Shown here: positions 14,730 to 23,967 of the stretch, piece after piece
Numbering within the stretch: position 1 is the stretch's first letter
How the letters are laid out: each line of letters opens with the position of its first letter
Source of the DNA: Acetomicrobium hydrogeniformans ATCC BAA-1850
GTDB taxonomy: Bacteria > Synergistota > Synergistia > Synergistales > Acetomicrobiaceae
DNA length: 64,000 nt
Reading direction: 5' to 3'
NCBI RefSeq assembly: GCF_000160455.2
Contig: NZ_ACJX03000001.1
Coordinates: forward strand, 1,684,001 to 1,748,000
Notes under the pieces: generated by a model
What the model was told of the DNA's origin: nothing
What the model saw: only the letters and a program-made list of their open reading frames with translations
Database searches by the model: none
Translations under genes and position numbers: made by a program

Positions 14730-16238
14730 ATGAGGTCTGAGCTTATATCTCAGGAGAAAAATATCGTTAAAATAAAAGCGGAAATTGAGGCAGAGAGGTT
14801 TGAGAAAGCAGTTCAGTATGTGGTCAAAGAGATCAGTCACAAGGCCAATATAAAGGGTTTTAGAAAGGGAAGGGTTCCGCGTAATGTCATCGAACTCTAT
14901 TTTGGCAGGGAAAGATTATATAGAGAGGCATTAGAAAATCTTATTCCTGAAGTTATAGAGCAAATTCGGGATGAATACGAGCTCGAATTGGTGGCTGAGC
15001 CTAAGATAAAATCAATTGGCGAATTAAAAGAAGGCGAACCGCTCGTTTTAGAGATAGAATACGAAGTTATGCCTGAGATCGAATTGCCCGATTTGAACCA
15101 AATCGAAGTGCCAAAGTTAAAGGCAACGGTGACTGATGAAATGGTCGATGAAGTCATCAATGATTTACGGGAGCGAAATGCCGAATACGTCGAAGTCAAC
15201 GAAGATAGGCCAATTGATGAAGGAGATACTGTTGTAGTTAACGCCATTGCCGAAGTTGAACGGGAAGATAACGATGATGCTGAGAAATTCGACTTCGAAG
15301 GCAAAGAGATGGAAGATATGATAGACCTTTCGGTTCCTTATTTGGACGAAAACGTAAAGAAAGATCTAATTGGCCAGAATGTTGGCAACACCGTTACGAC
15401 TACAGTCACTCATCCGGAAGATGGCAGCAATTTATCTGGAAAGCGTATTAAGTATTCGATGGAAATAAAGGGCATAAAGAAAAAAGTCCTTCCGGAGCTG
15501 GACGAGGAGTTTTTAAAAAAAGTAGGGGCGGAAGGCAAAGGTTTAGAAGAGTTTAGGGCAGAAATTAAAGAACAGTTGATAAAAAATCTGGAAAACAGGT
15601 CTAAAAATGAGGCAATCAATCTAGCATTACAGCAAATTGTAAATCAGGCGAAGATCGAAGTTCCCGAAAGCATGGTTGAGAGAGAATTTCACAGCCTGCT
15701 CCACGAAGAAGAAGAGAAAATAAAGCAGGCTGGTGAGATGACGTTTGAAGAATATGTAAAACAATCCGGAATGGATCTTGATGAATATAAAAACAGGTTA
15801 CGCGAAAAGGCTTACAAAAGAGTTATGAATTCATTAGTGTTGGAGGAGCTTACTAAACGTTTTGAGATCAAAGTAAACCCAGAAGATATCAAAGCATATG
15901 TAGAAAGGATGGCAGGTGCATATAACATAAGTGCCGAGAAGCTGTCTTCATTCATAGCCTCCGACCAGGACAGATTGTATAGATTGAGCTATGATATTAT
16001 GGCTGAGAAGACATTGGGCAAAATCTTAGACCATGTAAAGGTTAAAGAGCTCGAGAGAGAGGAATACGAAGAAGCTCTGAAGGTTATTATGAATAATCAG
16101 GGCAAGGTCGAGGCAGTTCAGGAGGAAATGCAAGAAAAAGTTGAAGAGGAGCCTGAAAAAGCGTTACAAGACGATGGTAACGATGTAAGAGGAGGTCATG
16201 AAGATGTTGGTACCGATAGTAATAGAACAGACGGGTAG
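14730..16238 (+). CDS. tig: Trigger factor (ribosome-associated chaperone/PPIase)
   Basis: Binds L23 at the ribosomal exit tunnel and shields nascent chains. The N-terminal ribosome-binding domain has the signature GFRKGRVP at residues 43-50. The FKBP-type PPIase domain covers about 160-250, and the helical C-terminal domain follows. At 502 aa it is longer than usual (about 430), owing to an acidic Glu/Asp-rich tail after residue 460. ATG 14730 with AAAGGGG upstream gives the right N-terminus; the frame is open further upstream but that runs into tRNA-Leu. Its last 35 bp overlap clpP in another frame, linking chaperone and protease synthesis. Confidence 0.96.
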   Translation: MRSELISQEKNIVKIKAEIEAERFEKAVQYVVKEISHKANIKGFRKGRVPRNVIELYFGRERLYREALENLIPEVIEQIRDEYELELVAEPKIKSIGELKEGEPLVLEIEYEVMPEIELPDLNQIEVPKLKATVTDEMVDEVINDLRERNAEYVEVNEDRPIDEGDTVVVNAIAEVEREDNDDAEKFDFEGKEMEDMIDLSVPYLDENVKKDLIGQNVGNTVTTTVTHPEDGSNLSGKRIKYSMEIKGIKKKVLPELDEEFLKKVGAEGKGLEEFRAEIKEQLIKNLENRSKNEAINLALQQIVNQAKIEVPESMVEREFHSLLHEEEEKIKQAGEMTFEEYVKQSGMDLDEYKNRLREKAYKRVMNSLVLEELTKRFEIKVNPEDIKAYVERMAGAYNISAEKLSSFIASDQDRLYRLSYDIMAEKTLGKILDHVKVKELEREEYEEALKVIMNNQGKVEAVQEEMQEKVEEEPEKALQDDGNDVRGGHEDVGTDSNRTDG

Positions 16239-16782
16239 AGGGGAAAGAGCCTACGATATATATAGCAGGCTGTTAAAGGACAGGATAATATTTTTAGGAG
16301 ATGTGATAGAAGAGCATCTCGCAAATCTGGTAGTAGCTCAAATGTTATTCCTCGAAAGCGAGGACCCAGATAAGGATATAAACCTTTATATAAACAGTCC
16401 CGGTGGTTCCGTGACCGCCGGGTTGGGAATATACGACACCATGCAATACATTAAATGCCCCGTGTCGACCATATGTGTTGGTCAGGCTGCGAGCATGGCG
16501 GCAGTGCTTTTGGCTGCAGGTGCGAAGGGGAAGAGGATAGCTCTTCCAAATTCTAGGGTTATGCTTCATCAGCCCTTGGGAGGAGTACAAGGTCAGGCTA
16601 CGGATATCGAAATTCATGCCAAGGAGATCAAGAAGATAAGGGACAGGCTAAATGAGATAATAGCCTATCATACGAATCAGGATATCGAAAAGGTTGCCAA
16701 GGATACCGATCGTGATTTCTTTATGTCCGCAGAGGAAGCTCTGGCCTACGGAATAGTTGACAAAGTCATAGAAAAAAGATAG
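16204..16782 (+). CDS. clpP: ATP-dependent Clp protease proteolytic subunit
   Basis: A 192-aa serine protease subunit that forms the tetradecameric ClpP barrel. The catalytic triad is visible: Ser97 in GQAASMAA, His122 in MLHQPLGG and Asp171 in DTDRDFF. ATG 16204 is preferred over the in-frame ATG 16198, because GGAGGT (16191-16196) is 7 nt before the former and 1 nt before the latter. The ribosome-binding site and first 35 bp lie inside the end of tig. clpX follows after a hairpin. Confidence 0.97.
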   Translation: MLVPIVIEQTGRGERAYDIYSRLLKDRIIFLGDVIEEHLANLVVAQMLFLESEDPDKDINLYINSPGGSVTAGLGIYDTMQYIKCPVSTICVGQAASMAAVLLAAGAKGKRIALPNSRVMLHQPLGGVQGQATDIEIHAKEIKKIRDRLNEIIAYHTNQDIEKVAKDTDRDFFMSAEEALAYGIVDKVIEKR

Positions 16783-16799
16783 TTTATCGGTGTAATCTT

Positions 16800-16851
16800 G
16801 CTTATAAACATGCGAGGGAGCAAAGCTGAGCTCTCTCGTTTGTTTATAAGG
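16800..16851 (+). terminator. Hairpin/terminator between clpP and clpX
   Basis: CGAGGGAGC (16813-16821) pairs with GCTCTCTCG (16830-16838), with one G-T pair, and is followed by TTTGTTTA. Outer bases CTTATAAAC and TTTATAAG extend the stem. It may reduce read-through into clpX, which then needs its own promoter in the AT-rich 16850-16890 stretch. Confidence 0.7.
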
Positions 16852-16913
16852 ACCTTATAATTTGGTAAGATGCAATAATATTTTATAAGAGCCCAAGGAG
16901 GAAATAAGAGGAA

Positions 16914-18197
16914 ATGTCGAAAAGCAACGAAAAGGATCCTAGAAAGAAGGGCTTGCGCTGTTCCTTCTGTGGCAAGGATCAGGAAGATGTCAAGAAGATT
17001 ATAACGGGGCCGGGAGTCTGTATTTGCAACGAATGCATACACCTATGTAATATTATATTGAACGAAGAGAGAGGAATCCTGCACAGCATAGATTGTAAAA
17101 ACAGGGATATGACTCAGAATTTTGTGTTGCCCAAACCAAGTGAAATAAAATCATATCTGGACCAATATGTCGTCGGGCAGGAGTACGCCAAGAAGGTTCT
17201 TTCTGTGGCTGTCCACAATCACTATAAGCGTATTTTTAAGGGCAAAAAGGGCAAAGACGACGTTGAAGTTCAAAAAAGTAACATCCTTCTTTTAGGCCCC
17301 ACTGGCTGCGGTAAGACTCTGTTGGCACAAACTTTGGCTCAAATGCTGAATGTGCCCTTTGCTATTGCTGATGCTACTACTTTGACAGAGGCGGGCTATG
17401 TTGGTGAGGACGTGGAAAACATATTAGTGAGGTTGTTGCAAAGCTGCGATTACGATGTAGCGCTGGCTGAAAGAGGGATTGTCTACATAGACGAGATAGA
17501 TAAAATTGCCCGCAAGAGCTATTCTCCATCGATAACTAGAGACGTCTCAGGAGAGGGCGTGCAGCAAGGCCTTCTTCGCCTTTTGGAAGGAACGGTATCG
17601 AATGTTCCTCCAAAGGGTGGCAGAAAGCATCCCTACCAAGATTTCATTCAAGTCGATACATCCAACATCCTATTCATTTGTGGCGGTGCCTTTGATGGAA
17701 TCGAAAACATAATAGCCAAGAGGATCAACAAAAGAGTTATAGGTTTCGGTGGAGATATTATAGGCAAGAAAGTGGAAGCATCTTGGAAAATTTTGAAGGA
17801 AGTCCAGCCCGAAGATCTGATGATGTATGGGTTTATTCCTGAATTCATAGGGAGAATTCCCGTAATCGTCCCTCTCGAGGGCCTGCACGAAGAATCTTTG
17901 GTGCATATCCTGTTGGAACCCAAAAATTCCCTGGTAAAGCAATATCAAGAGCTTTTCAGCTATGAAGGCGTGGAGTTGGAGTTTACCGAAGCCGCTCTAA
18001 AAGCGATTGCCCATCAAGCTCAAGAGAGAAAAACGGGAGCTAGGGGATTAAGGTCAATAATGGAAAACCTCATGCTTGATATTATGTATGAATTACCCAA
18101 TATTGCAGGCGAAGTAGCTAAGGTCAAGATCACAGGCGAGTGCGTTTTAGAAGGAGCATCTCCTATTTACATATCAAGGGATGAGGAAGTGGCTTAG
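16914..18197 (+). CDS. clpX: ATP-dependent Clp protease ATP-binding subunit ClpX
   Basis: The AAA+ unfoldase that feeds substrates to ClpP, 427 aa. The N-terminal zinc-binding domain has Cys16, Cys19, Cys38 and Cys41. Walker A GPTGCGKT is at 128-135 and Walker B is at VYIDEIDKI. Sensor and IGF-type ClpP-contact regions follow (the loop near residue 275 reads [10 protein letters not shown] is present). AAGGAGG and AGAGG lie upstream of the ATG. It is placed directly after tig-clpP, the usual bacterial order. Confidence 0.97.
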   Translation: MSKSNEKDPRKKGLRCSFCGKDQEDVKKIITGPGVCICNECIHLCNIILNEERGILHSIDCKNRDMTQNFVLPKPSEIKSYLDQYVVGQEYAKKVLSVAVHNHYKRIFKGKKGKDDVEVQKSNILLLGPTGCGKTLLAQTLAQMLNVPFAIADATTLTEAGYVGEDVENILVRLLQSCDYDVALAERGIVYIDEIDKIARKSYSPSITRDVSGEGVQQGLLRLLEGTVSNVPPKGGRKHPYQDFIQVDTSNILFICGGAFDGIENIIAKRINKRVIGFGGDIIGKKVEASWKILKEVQPEDLMMYGFIPEFIGRIPVIVPLEGLHEESLVHILLEPKNSLVKQYQELFSYEGVELEFTEAALKAIAHQAQERKTGARGLRSIMENLMLDIMYELPNIAGEVAKVKITGECVLEGASPIYISRDEEVA

Positions 18198-18253
18198 AGA
18201 AATTCGTGCGATGATACATCGTAAACTCGAACCTATAGGGGGAGACTAAATAA

Positions 18254-20941
18254 ATGCCTGTCGACGACAAACTTGTTTCGAAGGAATACGAACCCGAAGA
18301 ACTGGAGCGAAAATGGTATGACTGGTGGCAGGATCGGGGTTTATTCCATGCTGAAGTCGACGAAACCAAAGAACCCTTCAGCATAGTGATACCACCGCCC
18401 AATGTTACAGGCTCGCTTCACATGGGACATGCATTGAACAATACCCTACAAGACATTGTATGTCGCTACAAGCGAATGAAGGGGTTTAACGTGATGTGGA
18501 TACCGGGGACGGACCACGCCGGCATTGCCACGCAAAATGTTGTGGAGAGAGAATTGGCCAAAAAGGGTATAGATAGAAAGGATATGACCAGAGAGGCCTT
18601 TCTGGAGAAGGTATGGGAATGGAAGTCCGAATATGGCGGCAGAATCATCTCGCAATTAAAAAGACTTGGTGCCTCTTGCGACTGGGATAGAGAGCGCTTC
18701 ACAATGGATGAAGGTTTATCTAAAGCTGTCAGGGCTGTATTCGTCCGTTTGTATAAAGAAGGGCTTATATATAAGGGCAAATATATCATAAATTGGTGCC
18801 CTCGCTGTCACACGGCACTTTCGGATCTGGAGGTAGAACATACAACTGAAAAGGGGAAGCTCTATTACGTAGCCTACCCCTTTGTGGAAAAAGATGGATT
18901 TCTGGTCGTTGCTACTACACGTCCGGAGACAATTTTAGGGGATGTCGCCATAGCAGTTCATCCTGATGATTCAAATAACGCAAAGTACATTGGAAAAAAG
19001 GTTAGAGTTCCCATAGCAGACAGAATTGTGCCCGTAATAAAGGACCAGATGGTCGATCCATCCTTTGGAACCGGAATGGTTAAGATAACGCCTGCCCACG
19101 ACCCCAACGACTTTTTGGTAGGGCAGCGGCATGATTTGGAACCAATCCAGGTAATAAATGCCGATGGTTTCATGAATGAAAATGCCGGTCGTTATAAAGG
19201 AATGAACAGATTTGATGCCAGAGAAGCAATCGTAAGAGACATAGAGGCTGCAGGTTTGTTGATAAAGATCGAGGAATACGAGCATGCCGTCGGTCATTGT
19301 TATAGATGCAATACAATTTTAGAGCCCTATCTTTCGGAACAGTGGTTCGTCCGCACCGAGCCTTTGGCAAAAAGGGCCATTGAGGTCGTAAAAGAGGGCA
19401 AAATTCGTTGGATACCTGAGCGCTGGGTGAACACTTATTATCAGTGGATGGAGAATATACGCGACTGGTGTATCTCGAGACAGCTATGGTGGGGGCATAG
19501 AATACCGGCTTGGACCTGTCTGGACTGCAATCACATAACAGTGTCGGAAATTGATCCGGTGGAGTGCGAAAATTGTGGCTCAAGAGCCATTGTGCAGGAC
19601 GAAGATGTTTTAGATACATGGTTTTCGAGCGCTCTTTGGCCTTTTTCCACTATGGGGTGGCCTGAACAAACTCCAGAGCTCACATATTTTTATCCGACTT
19701 CATTGCTGGTTACCGGCTTTGACATAATATTTTTCTGGGTGGCAAGAATGATAATGATGGGCCTTAAATTTATGGATGACGTGCCCTTCAAAGACGTTTA
19801 TATTCACGCTTTGGTCCGTGATGAAAAGGGTCAAAAAATGAGCAAATCCAAAGGCAACGTCATAGATCCTGTAGACATAATAAATCAATATGGGGCTGAT
19901 TCCTTGAGATTTACCTTATCATCGTTGACAGTACAAGGCCGTGATATATTTTTGAGCACCCAGAAGATCGAATCCTGCAGGCATTTCATGAATAAGATTT
20001 GGAATGCTGCCCGTTTTGCTTTGATGAATTTGGGCGATTTTGATGAAAGTCGGACCATGGAATTCGACGATTCTTTGAGGCTTCACGATAGATGGATCGT
20101 CATGCGCGTTAATCAAGTGACCAAAGAAGTTACAGACTTGATAGAAGGATATTTTTTCGGCGAAGCAAGCAAAATGCTTTATGACTTCGTGTGGGGAGAG
20201 CTCTGTGACTGGTACATAGAGATGTCGAAACCGGCTTTAAGGGGAGACGAGGGGAGCAAAAGAAAGATCGCTTCGCAAAAGGTGCTTTATTATGTTTTCA
20301 AAAAGGTTCTCCTTCTTCTCCACCCCTTTATTCCCTTTATAACCGAAGAGTTGTGGCATTCCTTCGGTTTCAGCCAAATGTCAATCGAAGAAGAGCCTTG
20401 GCCCGGTACGGAGGAGATGTTCGATGATACGACAAAGAAGTCGTTAGAAAAGAATATTTTTGTCCTTCAGGAAACCATACGTTCGATAAGAAACCTGAGG
20501 GCCGAGGCTAACCTCACGCCCCAGATCACGGTTCCTCACTTAACGATCAATCCAACGGATCGATCTGTTCTTGAAGTGTTAGCTGAAAATGAAGATATAA
20601 TTAGGTTGATGCCCAAGGTAGGAGAGGTAAGTTTTGAGTCGAGGAGGCCTGGTGGCTCACTGGTTTCTGTATTGCCCTGGTGTAATGTCTATCTGATCGT
20701 AGGCGATATTATTGACATTTCTTCGGAAATAGAGAGACTACGAAAAGAAAAAGAAGGATTACTTTTGGAGGAACAGAAAAGCCTTTCGAAGCTTTCTAAC
20801 AAGTCCTTCCTGCAGAAGGCGCCGCAGGAAGTTGTCGAAAAGGAGCAAAATAGGTTAAAGAAGGCCAGGGAACGCATGAAGAGGATCGACGATAATATTG
20901 CATCTCTTGAGCGCAGCTCGGAGGAAGCAGATGGTCGATAA
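18254..20941 (+). CDS. valS: Valyl-tRNA synthetase
   Basis: A class I synthetase of 895 aa. The HIGH motif appears as HMGH at residues 56-59 and KMSKS is present as KMSKSKGN. The CP1 editing domain, anticodon-binding domain and a C-terminal coiled-coil arm (about 820-890, typical of ValRS) are all recognisable. A zinc-ribbon-like CxxC pair occurs in the CP region (CLDC, CENC). GGGGGAGA precedes the ATG. Its end overlaps the start of folC by 11 bp. No T-box leader was found upstream. Confidence 0.97.
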   Translation: MPVDDKLVSKEYEPEELERKWYDWWQDRGLFHAEVDETKEPFSIVIPPPNVTGSLHMGHALNNTLQDIVCRYKRMKGFNVMWIPGTDHAGIATQNVVERELAKKGIDRKDMTREAFLEKVWEWKSEYGGRIISQLKRLGASCDWDRERFTMDEGLSKAVRAVFVRLYKEGLIYKGKYIINWCPRCHTALSDLEVEHTTEKGKLYYVAYPFVEKDGFLVVATTRPETILGDVAIAVHPDDSNNAKYIGKKVRVPIADRIVPVIKDQMVDPSFGTGMVKITPAHDPNDFLVGQRHDLEPIQVINADGFMNENAGRYKGMNRFDAREAIVRDIEAAGLLIKIEEYEHAVGHCYRCNTILEPYLSEQWFVRTEPLAKRAIEVVKEGKIRWIPERWVNTYYQWMENIRDWCISRQLWWGHRIPAWTCLDCNHITVSEIDPVECENCGSRAIVQDEDVLDTWFSSALWPFSTMGWPEQTPELTYFYPTSLLVTGFDIIFFWVARMIMMGLKFMDDVPFKDVYIHALVRDEKGQKMSKSKGNVIDPVDIINQYGADSLRFTLSSLTVQGRDIFLSTQKIESCRHFMNKIWNAARFALMNLGDFDESRTMEFDDSLRLHDRWIVMRVNQVTKEVTDLIEGYFFGEASKMLYDFVWGELCDWYIEMSKPALRGDEGSKRKIASQKVLYYVFKKVLLLLHPFIPFITEELWHSFGFSQMSIEEEPWPGTEEMFDDTTKKSLEKNIFVLQETIRSIRNLRAEANLTPQITVPHLTINPTDRSVLEVLAENEDIIRLMPKVGEVSFESRRPGGSLVSVLPWCNVYLIVGDIIDISSEIERLRKEKEGLLLEEQKSLSKLSNKSFLQKAPQEVVEKEQNRLKKARERMKRIDDNIASLERSSEEADGR

Positions 20942-22265
20942 AGAAAATGCCGAAGCCTTTGACCTTTTGGAACAAGACATTTTAAATAGTGCTAGCCCGG
21001 GCATTCGCCCGGGCTTATCTCGGATGGCTAAGTGCCTCAGTTTGCTGGGTAATCCTCAAAGGGATTTCAAGGCCATTCATATAGTCGGTACTAACGGCAA
21101 AGGCTCTACTGCATCGACTATTGCGAGTATCTTGTCTTCATCGGGTCTTAAAACTGCGCTATATACTAGCCCTCACCTGTTGCACATGGGCGAGCGTCTT
21201 AAAATTGAAGGCAAGATTGTAAGTTCGCAAAGGTGGATGGAAACATGGCAAAAGGTAAAATTGGTGCTAAGGGAAAATTTCATCGCCGAGACGCCTCCGA
21301 CTGCTTTTGAGCTTATGACGGCCGTGGCTTTCTTAATTTTATCCGAAGAAAAGGTCGATGTAGCCGTTGTAGAAGCAGGAATGGGTGGAAGGCTCGATGC
21401 CACGAATCTTCTGGGAGAAGTTATACTTTCAGTGATTACCTCTATTTCGCTGGATCATACGAATTTTTTAGGAGACACTATTTCCCAAATAGCGAAGGAG
21501 AAGTTTTCCGTAATCAGGCCCGGGAAAAGGGCAATCTATGTGGGTGGGGACTTTGGTCTGGAAAAACTGTTTATTGATAGCTGCGCAAAGATGATTTCCG
21601 AGGGACACATTTTCTCAAGAGAATGTTTAGTCAAACCCGCACATTTTTCTTTGGATGGCGTTATTTATGACTTTTGGACATCCAAGGGATACTTTTTCGA
21701 TTCCCTTGAAACGAAGCTTACAGCTGCTTATCAAATCGGCAATACTGCATTAGCTGTCTTTGTGGCTCTTCTTTTAAAAGATATCTTTCCAGGAATATCC
21801 GATGAAACGATCAGATCGGGATTGCTCTCTGTTTCATGGCCCGGCCGCTTTGAAATTATAAGGTTAAAAAATGGAAAGGTATTAATACTGGATGGTGCGC
21901 ACAACCCGGAGGGAATGGCAGTCTTTGCTCAATCCCTTAAACAAGTTTTGCGTCCTCATGAAAATATTACCTTTGTGACGGCAATGATGAAGGACAAAGA
22001 TATCCGAGAAACATTAAAGAAACTATGCAATCTGCCCATCGAAAAGATTGTATGCACACAAGTGCCTCAACTGGACAGAAGCGAATCTTCACATGCTTTG
22101 GCGGATATAGCAAGGAATATCTTTACCAAAGCCTTTATAGGGGACGAACCCGAATTAAATACGGCTCTGTGCGAAGCAGTTAATAGCCATTCCAGTTATA
22201 TCGCGATTTGCGGCAGTCTCTACCTTATAGGGGCGATAAAAAAGATTTTGAAATCTGATCTTTAA
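20931..22265 (+). CDS. folC: Bifunctional folylpolyglutamate synthase/dihydrofolate synthase
   Basis: Adds glutamate to dihydropteroate and to folates. The N-terminal Mur-ligase-type ATPase domain has the P-loop GTNGKGS at residues 53-59, then the GGRLDATN segment; the C-terminal domain contains LILDGAHNPEG. At 444 aa the length is typical. ATG 20931 lies 6 nt after GGAGG (20920-20924) inside the end of valS and is preferred over an upstream in-frame start at 20898. The valS-folC order is common in Gram-positive-like genomes. Confidence 0.95.
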   Translation: MVDKENAEAFDLLEQDILNSASPGIRPGLSRMAKCLSLLGNPQRDFKAIHIVGTNGKGSTASTIASILSSSGLKTALYTSPHLLHMGERLKIEGKIVSSQRWMETWQKVKLVLRENFIAETPPTAFELMTAVAFLILSEEKVDVAVVEAGMGGRLDATNLLGEVILSVITSISLDHTNFLGDTISQIAKEKFSVIRPGKRAIYVGGDFGLEKLFIDSCAKMISEGHIFSRECLVKPAHFSLDGVIYDFWTSKGYFFDSLETKLTAAYQIGNTALAVFVALLLKDIFPGISDETIRSGLLSVSWPGRFEIIRLKNGKVLILDGAHNPEGMAVFAQSLKQVLRPHENITFVTAMMKDKDIRETLKKLCNLPIEKIVCTQVPQLDRSESSHALADIARNIFTKAFIGDEPELNTALCEAVNSHSSYIAICGSLYLIGAIKKILKSDL

Positions 22266-22352
22266 GGAATGCCAAAATAGTTCATATCAAGTGATAATAA
22301 TTAAGAGGAATTTTAAATATTAAGTGTATATGCGATTTAAGAGGTGAAGATC

Positions 22353-23333
22353 ATGAATGCGTTGCGGGTAGGCGTCATTGGGGTGGGACATCTGGGATAT
22401 CACCACGCCAGAATATATTCGGAGTTGCTGGAAACCAGACTTGCCGGGGTTATGGACATAGACGATCAGAGAGCTGTCTCCGTTGGCGAGATGTTGCAAG
22501 TGCCTTATTTCAGTGATTTAGATGAATTTTTGGAAAAAGCTCGCCCAGATGCTTTGAGCATTGTTGTGCCTACGGTTGCTCATTACGAAGTGGCCAAAAA
22601 GGTAATGGAAAGAGGCATTCACGTGCTCATAGAAAAACCTGTTACGAAGACAGTCGATGAGGCAGAGGAGTTGCTCAAATTGGCAGCTCAAAAAAACCTC
22701 GTTTTACAAGTAGGGCATATTGAGCGCTTTAACAGCGCAGTTCAGTACGTCAGGGGAATTTGCAAACCTCCTCTTTATATTCAAACTAGAAGGCTGGGTC
22801 CCTTTTCTTCCAGGGTTGCGGATGTCGGCGTTGTCTTAGATTTGATGATCCATGACATTGATATAATTTTATCGTTGGTTGGTAGTGAGATAAGCGAAAT
22901 TTCGGCCTATGGAAGGTCCGTCTTTACAGAACATGAAGACATAGCCTCGGCTCACCTTACGTTTAAGAATGGGGCAATATCTCATATACTGGTCAGCAGG
23001 GCTTCCGAAAAGAGGCTTAGGACGTTGGAGATTATGGAAAGAGAGCGTTACATAACCTTAAACTACGAAACTCAAGATGTTTCCATTCATAGATGCATTA
23101 GGAATAATGGCATGGGATTAATGGAGGTAATTGAGCATCCCGTCTTTCCAAAACACGAGCCTCTGAAGATGGAATTGCAACATTTCATATCTTGCGTCAA
23201 GGAAGGAAGACAGCCGATGGTCGGTATTGCTGACGGCAAGAGAGCTTTAGAGATAGCGGTTGAGGTTTTAAGGCAGATAAACAAAAATAAATCGGCCGAT
23301 TCCGATGAGAACCTTGAAGGTCTTTTAAATTAA
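22353..23333 (+). CDS. Gfo/Idh/MocA family NAD(P)-dependent oxidoreductase
   Basis: A 326-aa sugar or nucleotide-sugar dehydrogenase of the Gfo/Idh/MocA family. The Rossmann motif GVIGVGHLGYHHARIY is at the N-terminus, the conserved EKP (LIEKPVTKT) follows, and GHIERFN and the DLMIHDIDIIL segment match the catalytic domain. Related proteins act in nucleotide-sugar metabolism for lipid A or surface glycans, but the substrate cannot be told from sequence. ATG 22353 is chosen over GTG 22344, which overlaps the AAGAGG ribosome-binding site. It stands alone, followed by a strong terminator. Confidence 0.85.
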   Translation: MNALRVGVIGVGHLGYHHARIYSELLETRLAGVMDIDDQRAVSVGEMLQVPYFSDLDEFLEKARPDALSIVVPTVAHYEVAKKVMERGIHVLIEKPVTKTVDEAEELLKLAAQKNLVLQVGHIERFNSAVQYVRGICKPPLYIQTRRLGPFSSRVADVGVVLDLMIHDIDIILSLVGSEISEISAYGRSVFTEHEDIASAHLTFKNGAISHILVSRASEKRLRTLEIMERERYITLNYETQDVSIHRCIRNNGMGLMEVIEHPVFPKHEPLKMELQHFISCVKEGRQPMVGIADGKRALEIAVEVLRQINKNKSADSDENLEGLLN

Positions 23334-23434
23334 AGCAGGCTGATATGGTTGTTGTATTCATGTAATATATTGTTATATGTCATGAAGTACCCCCAAACAT
23401 GGTCGAAATTTTAATTTATAATTAAGATTATTGT

Positions 23435-23466
23435 AAAATAGAGGGAGAAAAGCTCCCTCTATTTTT
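23435..23466 (+). terminator. Terminator after the Gfo/Idh/MocA gene
   Basis: ATAGAGGGAG (23438-23447) and CTCCCTCTAT (23453-23462) form a 10-bp perfect stem, extended by A-T pairs, followed by TTTT. Confidence 0.85.
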
Positions 23467-23482
23467 ATGGGGTGATGTGATA

Positions 23483-23668
23483 ATGATAGAAAAAGCGAGA
23501 AAACATCGCGATAACCTTGCACGCCAGATTATAATTTTCTTGATTGTCATCATCGCTGCTCTTTCCTTTGTCATTATTGCCTGTACTTATTCAAGGCCCG
23601 ACAGAATTTTCATGGAAAATGCTATTATAAAGCTGATTTATGAGAAGCATTCAAAGGGACAACCTTAA
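23483..23668 (+). CDS. Small single-span membrane protein, unknown function
   Basis: A 61-aa protein with a basic N-terminus (EKARKHRDNLARQ), one hydrophobic helix of about 22 residues (IIIFLIVIIAALSFVIIAC) and a short polar tail. ATG 23483 follows GGGGTGAT by 6 nt; GTG 23477 is an alternative. No family was recognised. It lies directly upstream of another small membrane protein and a secreted repeat protein, and the three may form an operon. Confidence 0.6.
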   Translation: MIEKARKHRDNLARQIIIFLIVIIAALSFVIIACTYSRPDRIFMENAIIKLIYEKHSKGQP

Positions 23669-23685
23669 AACTTTAAAAAGCAGAG

Positions 23686-23928
23686 GTGCAAATTTATATC
23701 ATGTTTGGCTCTATTCCGGATGTGAACGTTCAAGCCCTATTAGCGTTGGCTCTTTTTATGGTCTCCTTGATGATAGCAAGGATTATAAACAATATAACTT
23801 CAAAGAAATGGCCCGGCGGTACTTTATGGGTTTTTTACTTACGTGTCCTTCTGGGGTTCACTTTGGCCGCATCGGCGATCATGGGTTTTTACGCCTTTGC
23901 CGGAATATCTATAATAAATACGAGATAA
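23686..23928 (+). CDS. Small two-span membrane protein, unknown function
   Basis: About 80 aa with two hydrophobic helices (residues about 15-32 and 48-72) separated by a basic loop (NNITSKKW). The start is uncertain: GTG 23686 or the in-frame ATG 23701, since AGAGGTG covers the GTG itself and lies 12 nt before the ATG. No family was recognised. The gene is 39 nt before the secreted protein gene, suggesting shared function at the membrane. Confidence 0.55.
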   Translation: MQIYIMFGSIPDVNVQALLALALFMVSLMIARIINNITSKKWPGGTLWVFYLRVLLGFTLAASAIMGFYAFAGISIINTR

Positions 23929-23967
23929 TGCTCTTCATCATGATTTTCCCCAAAAGGAGTTGTTGTC

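Noticed and set aside
18198-18253. T-box leader before valS (also checked for alaS and pheS)
   Set aside because: The upstream gaps are short and lack the T-box sequence and a specifier hairpin.
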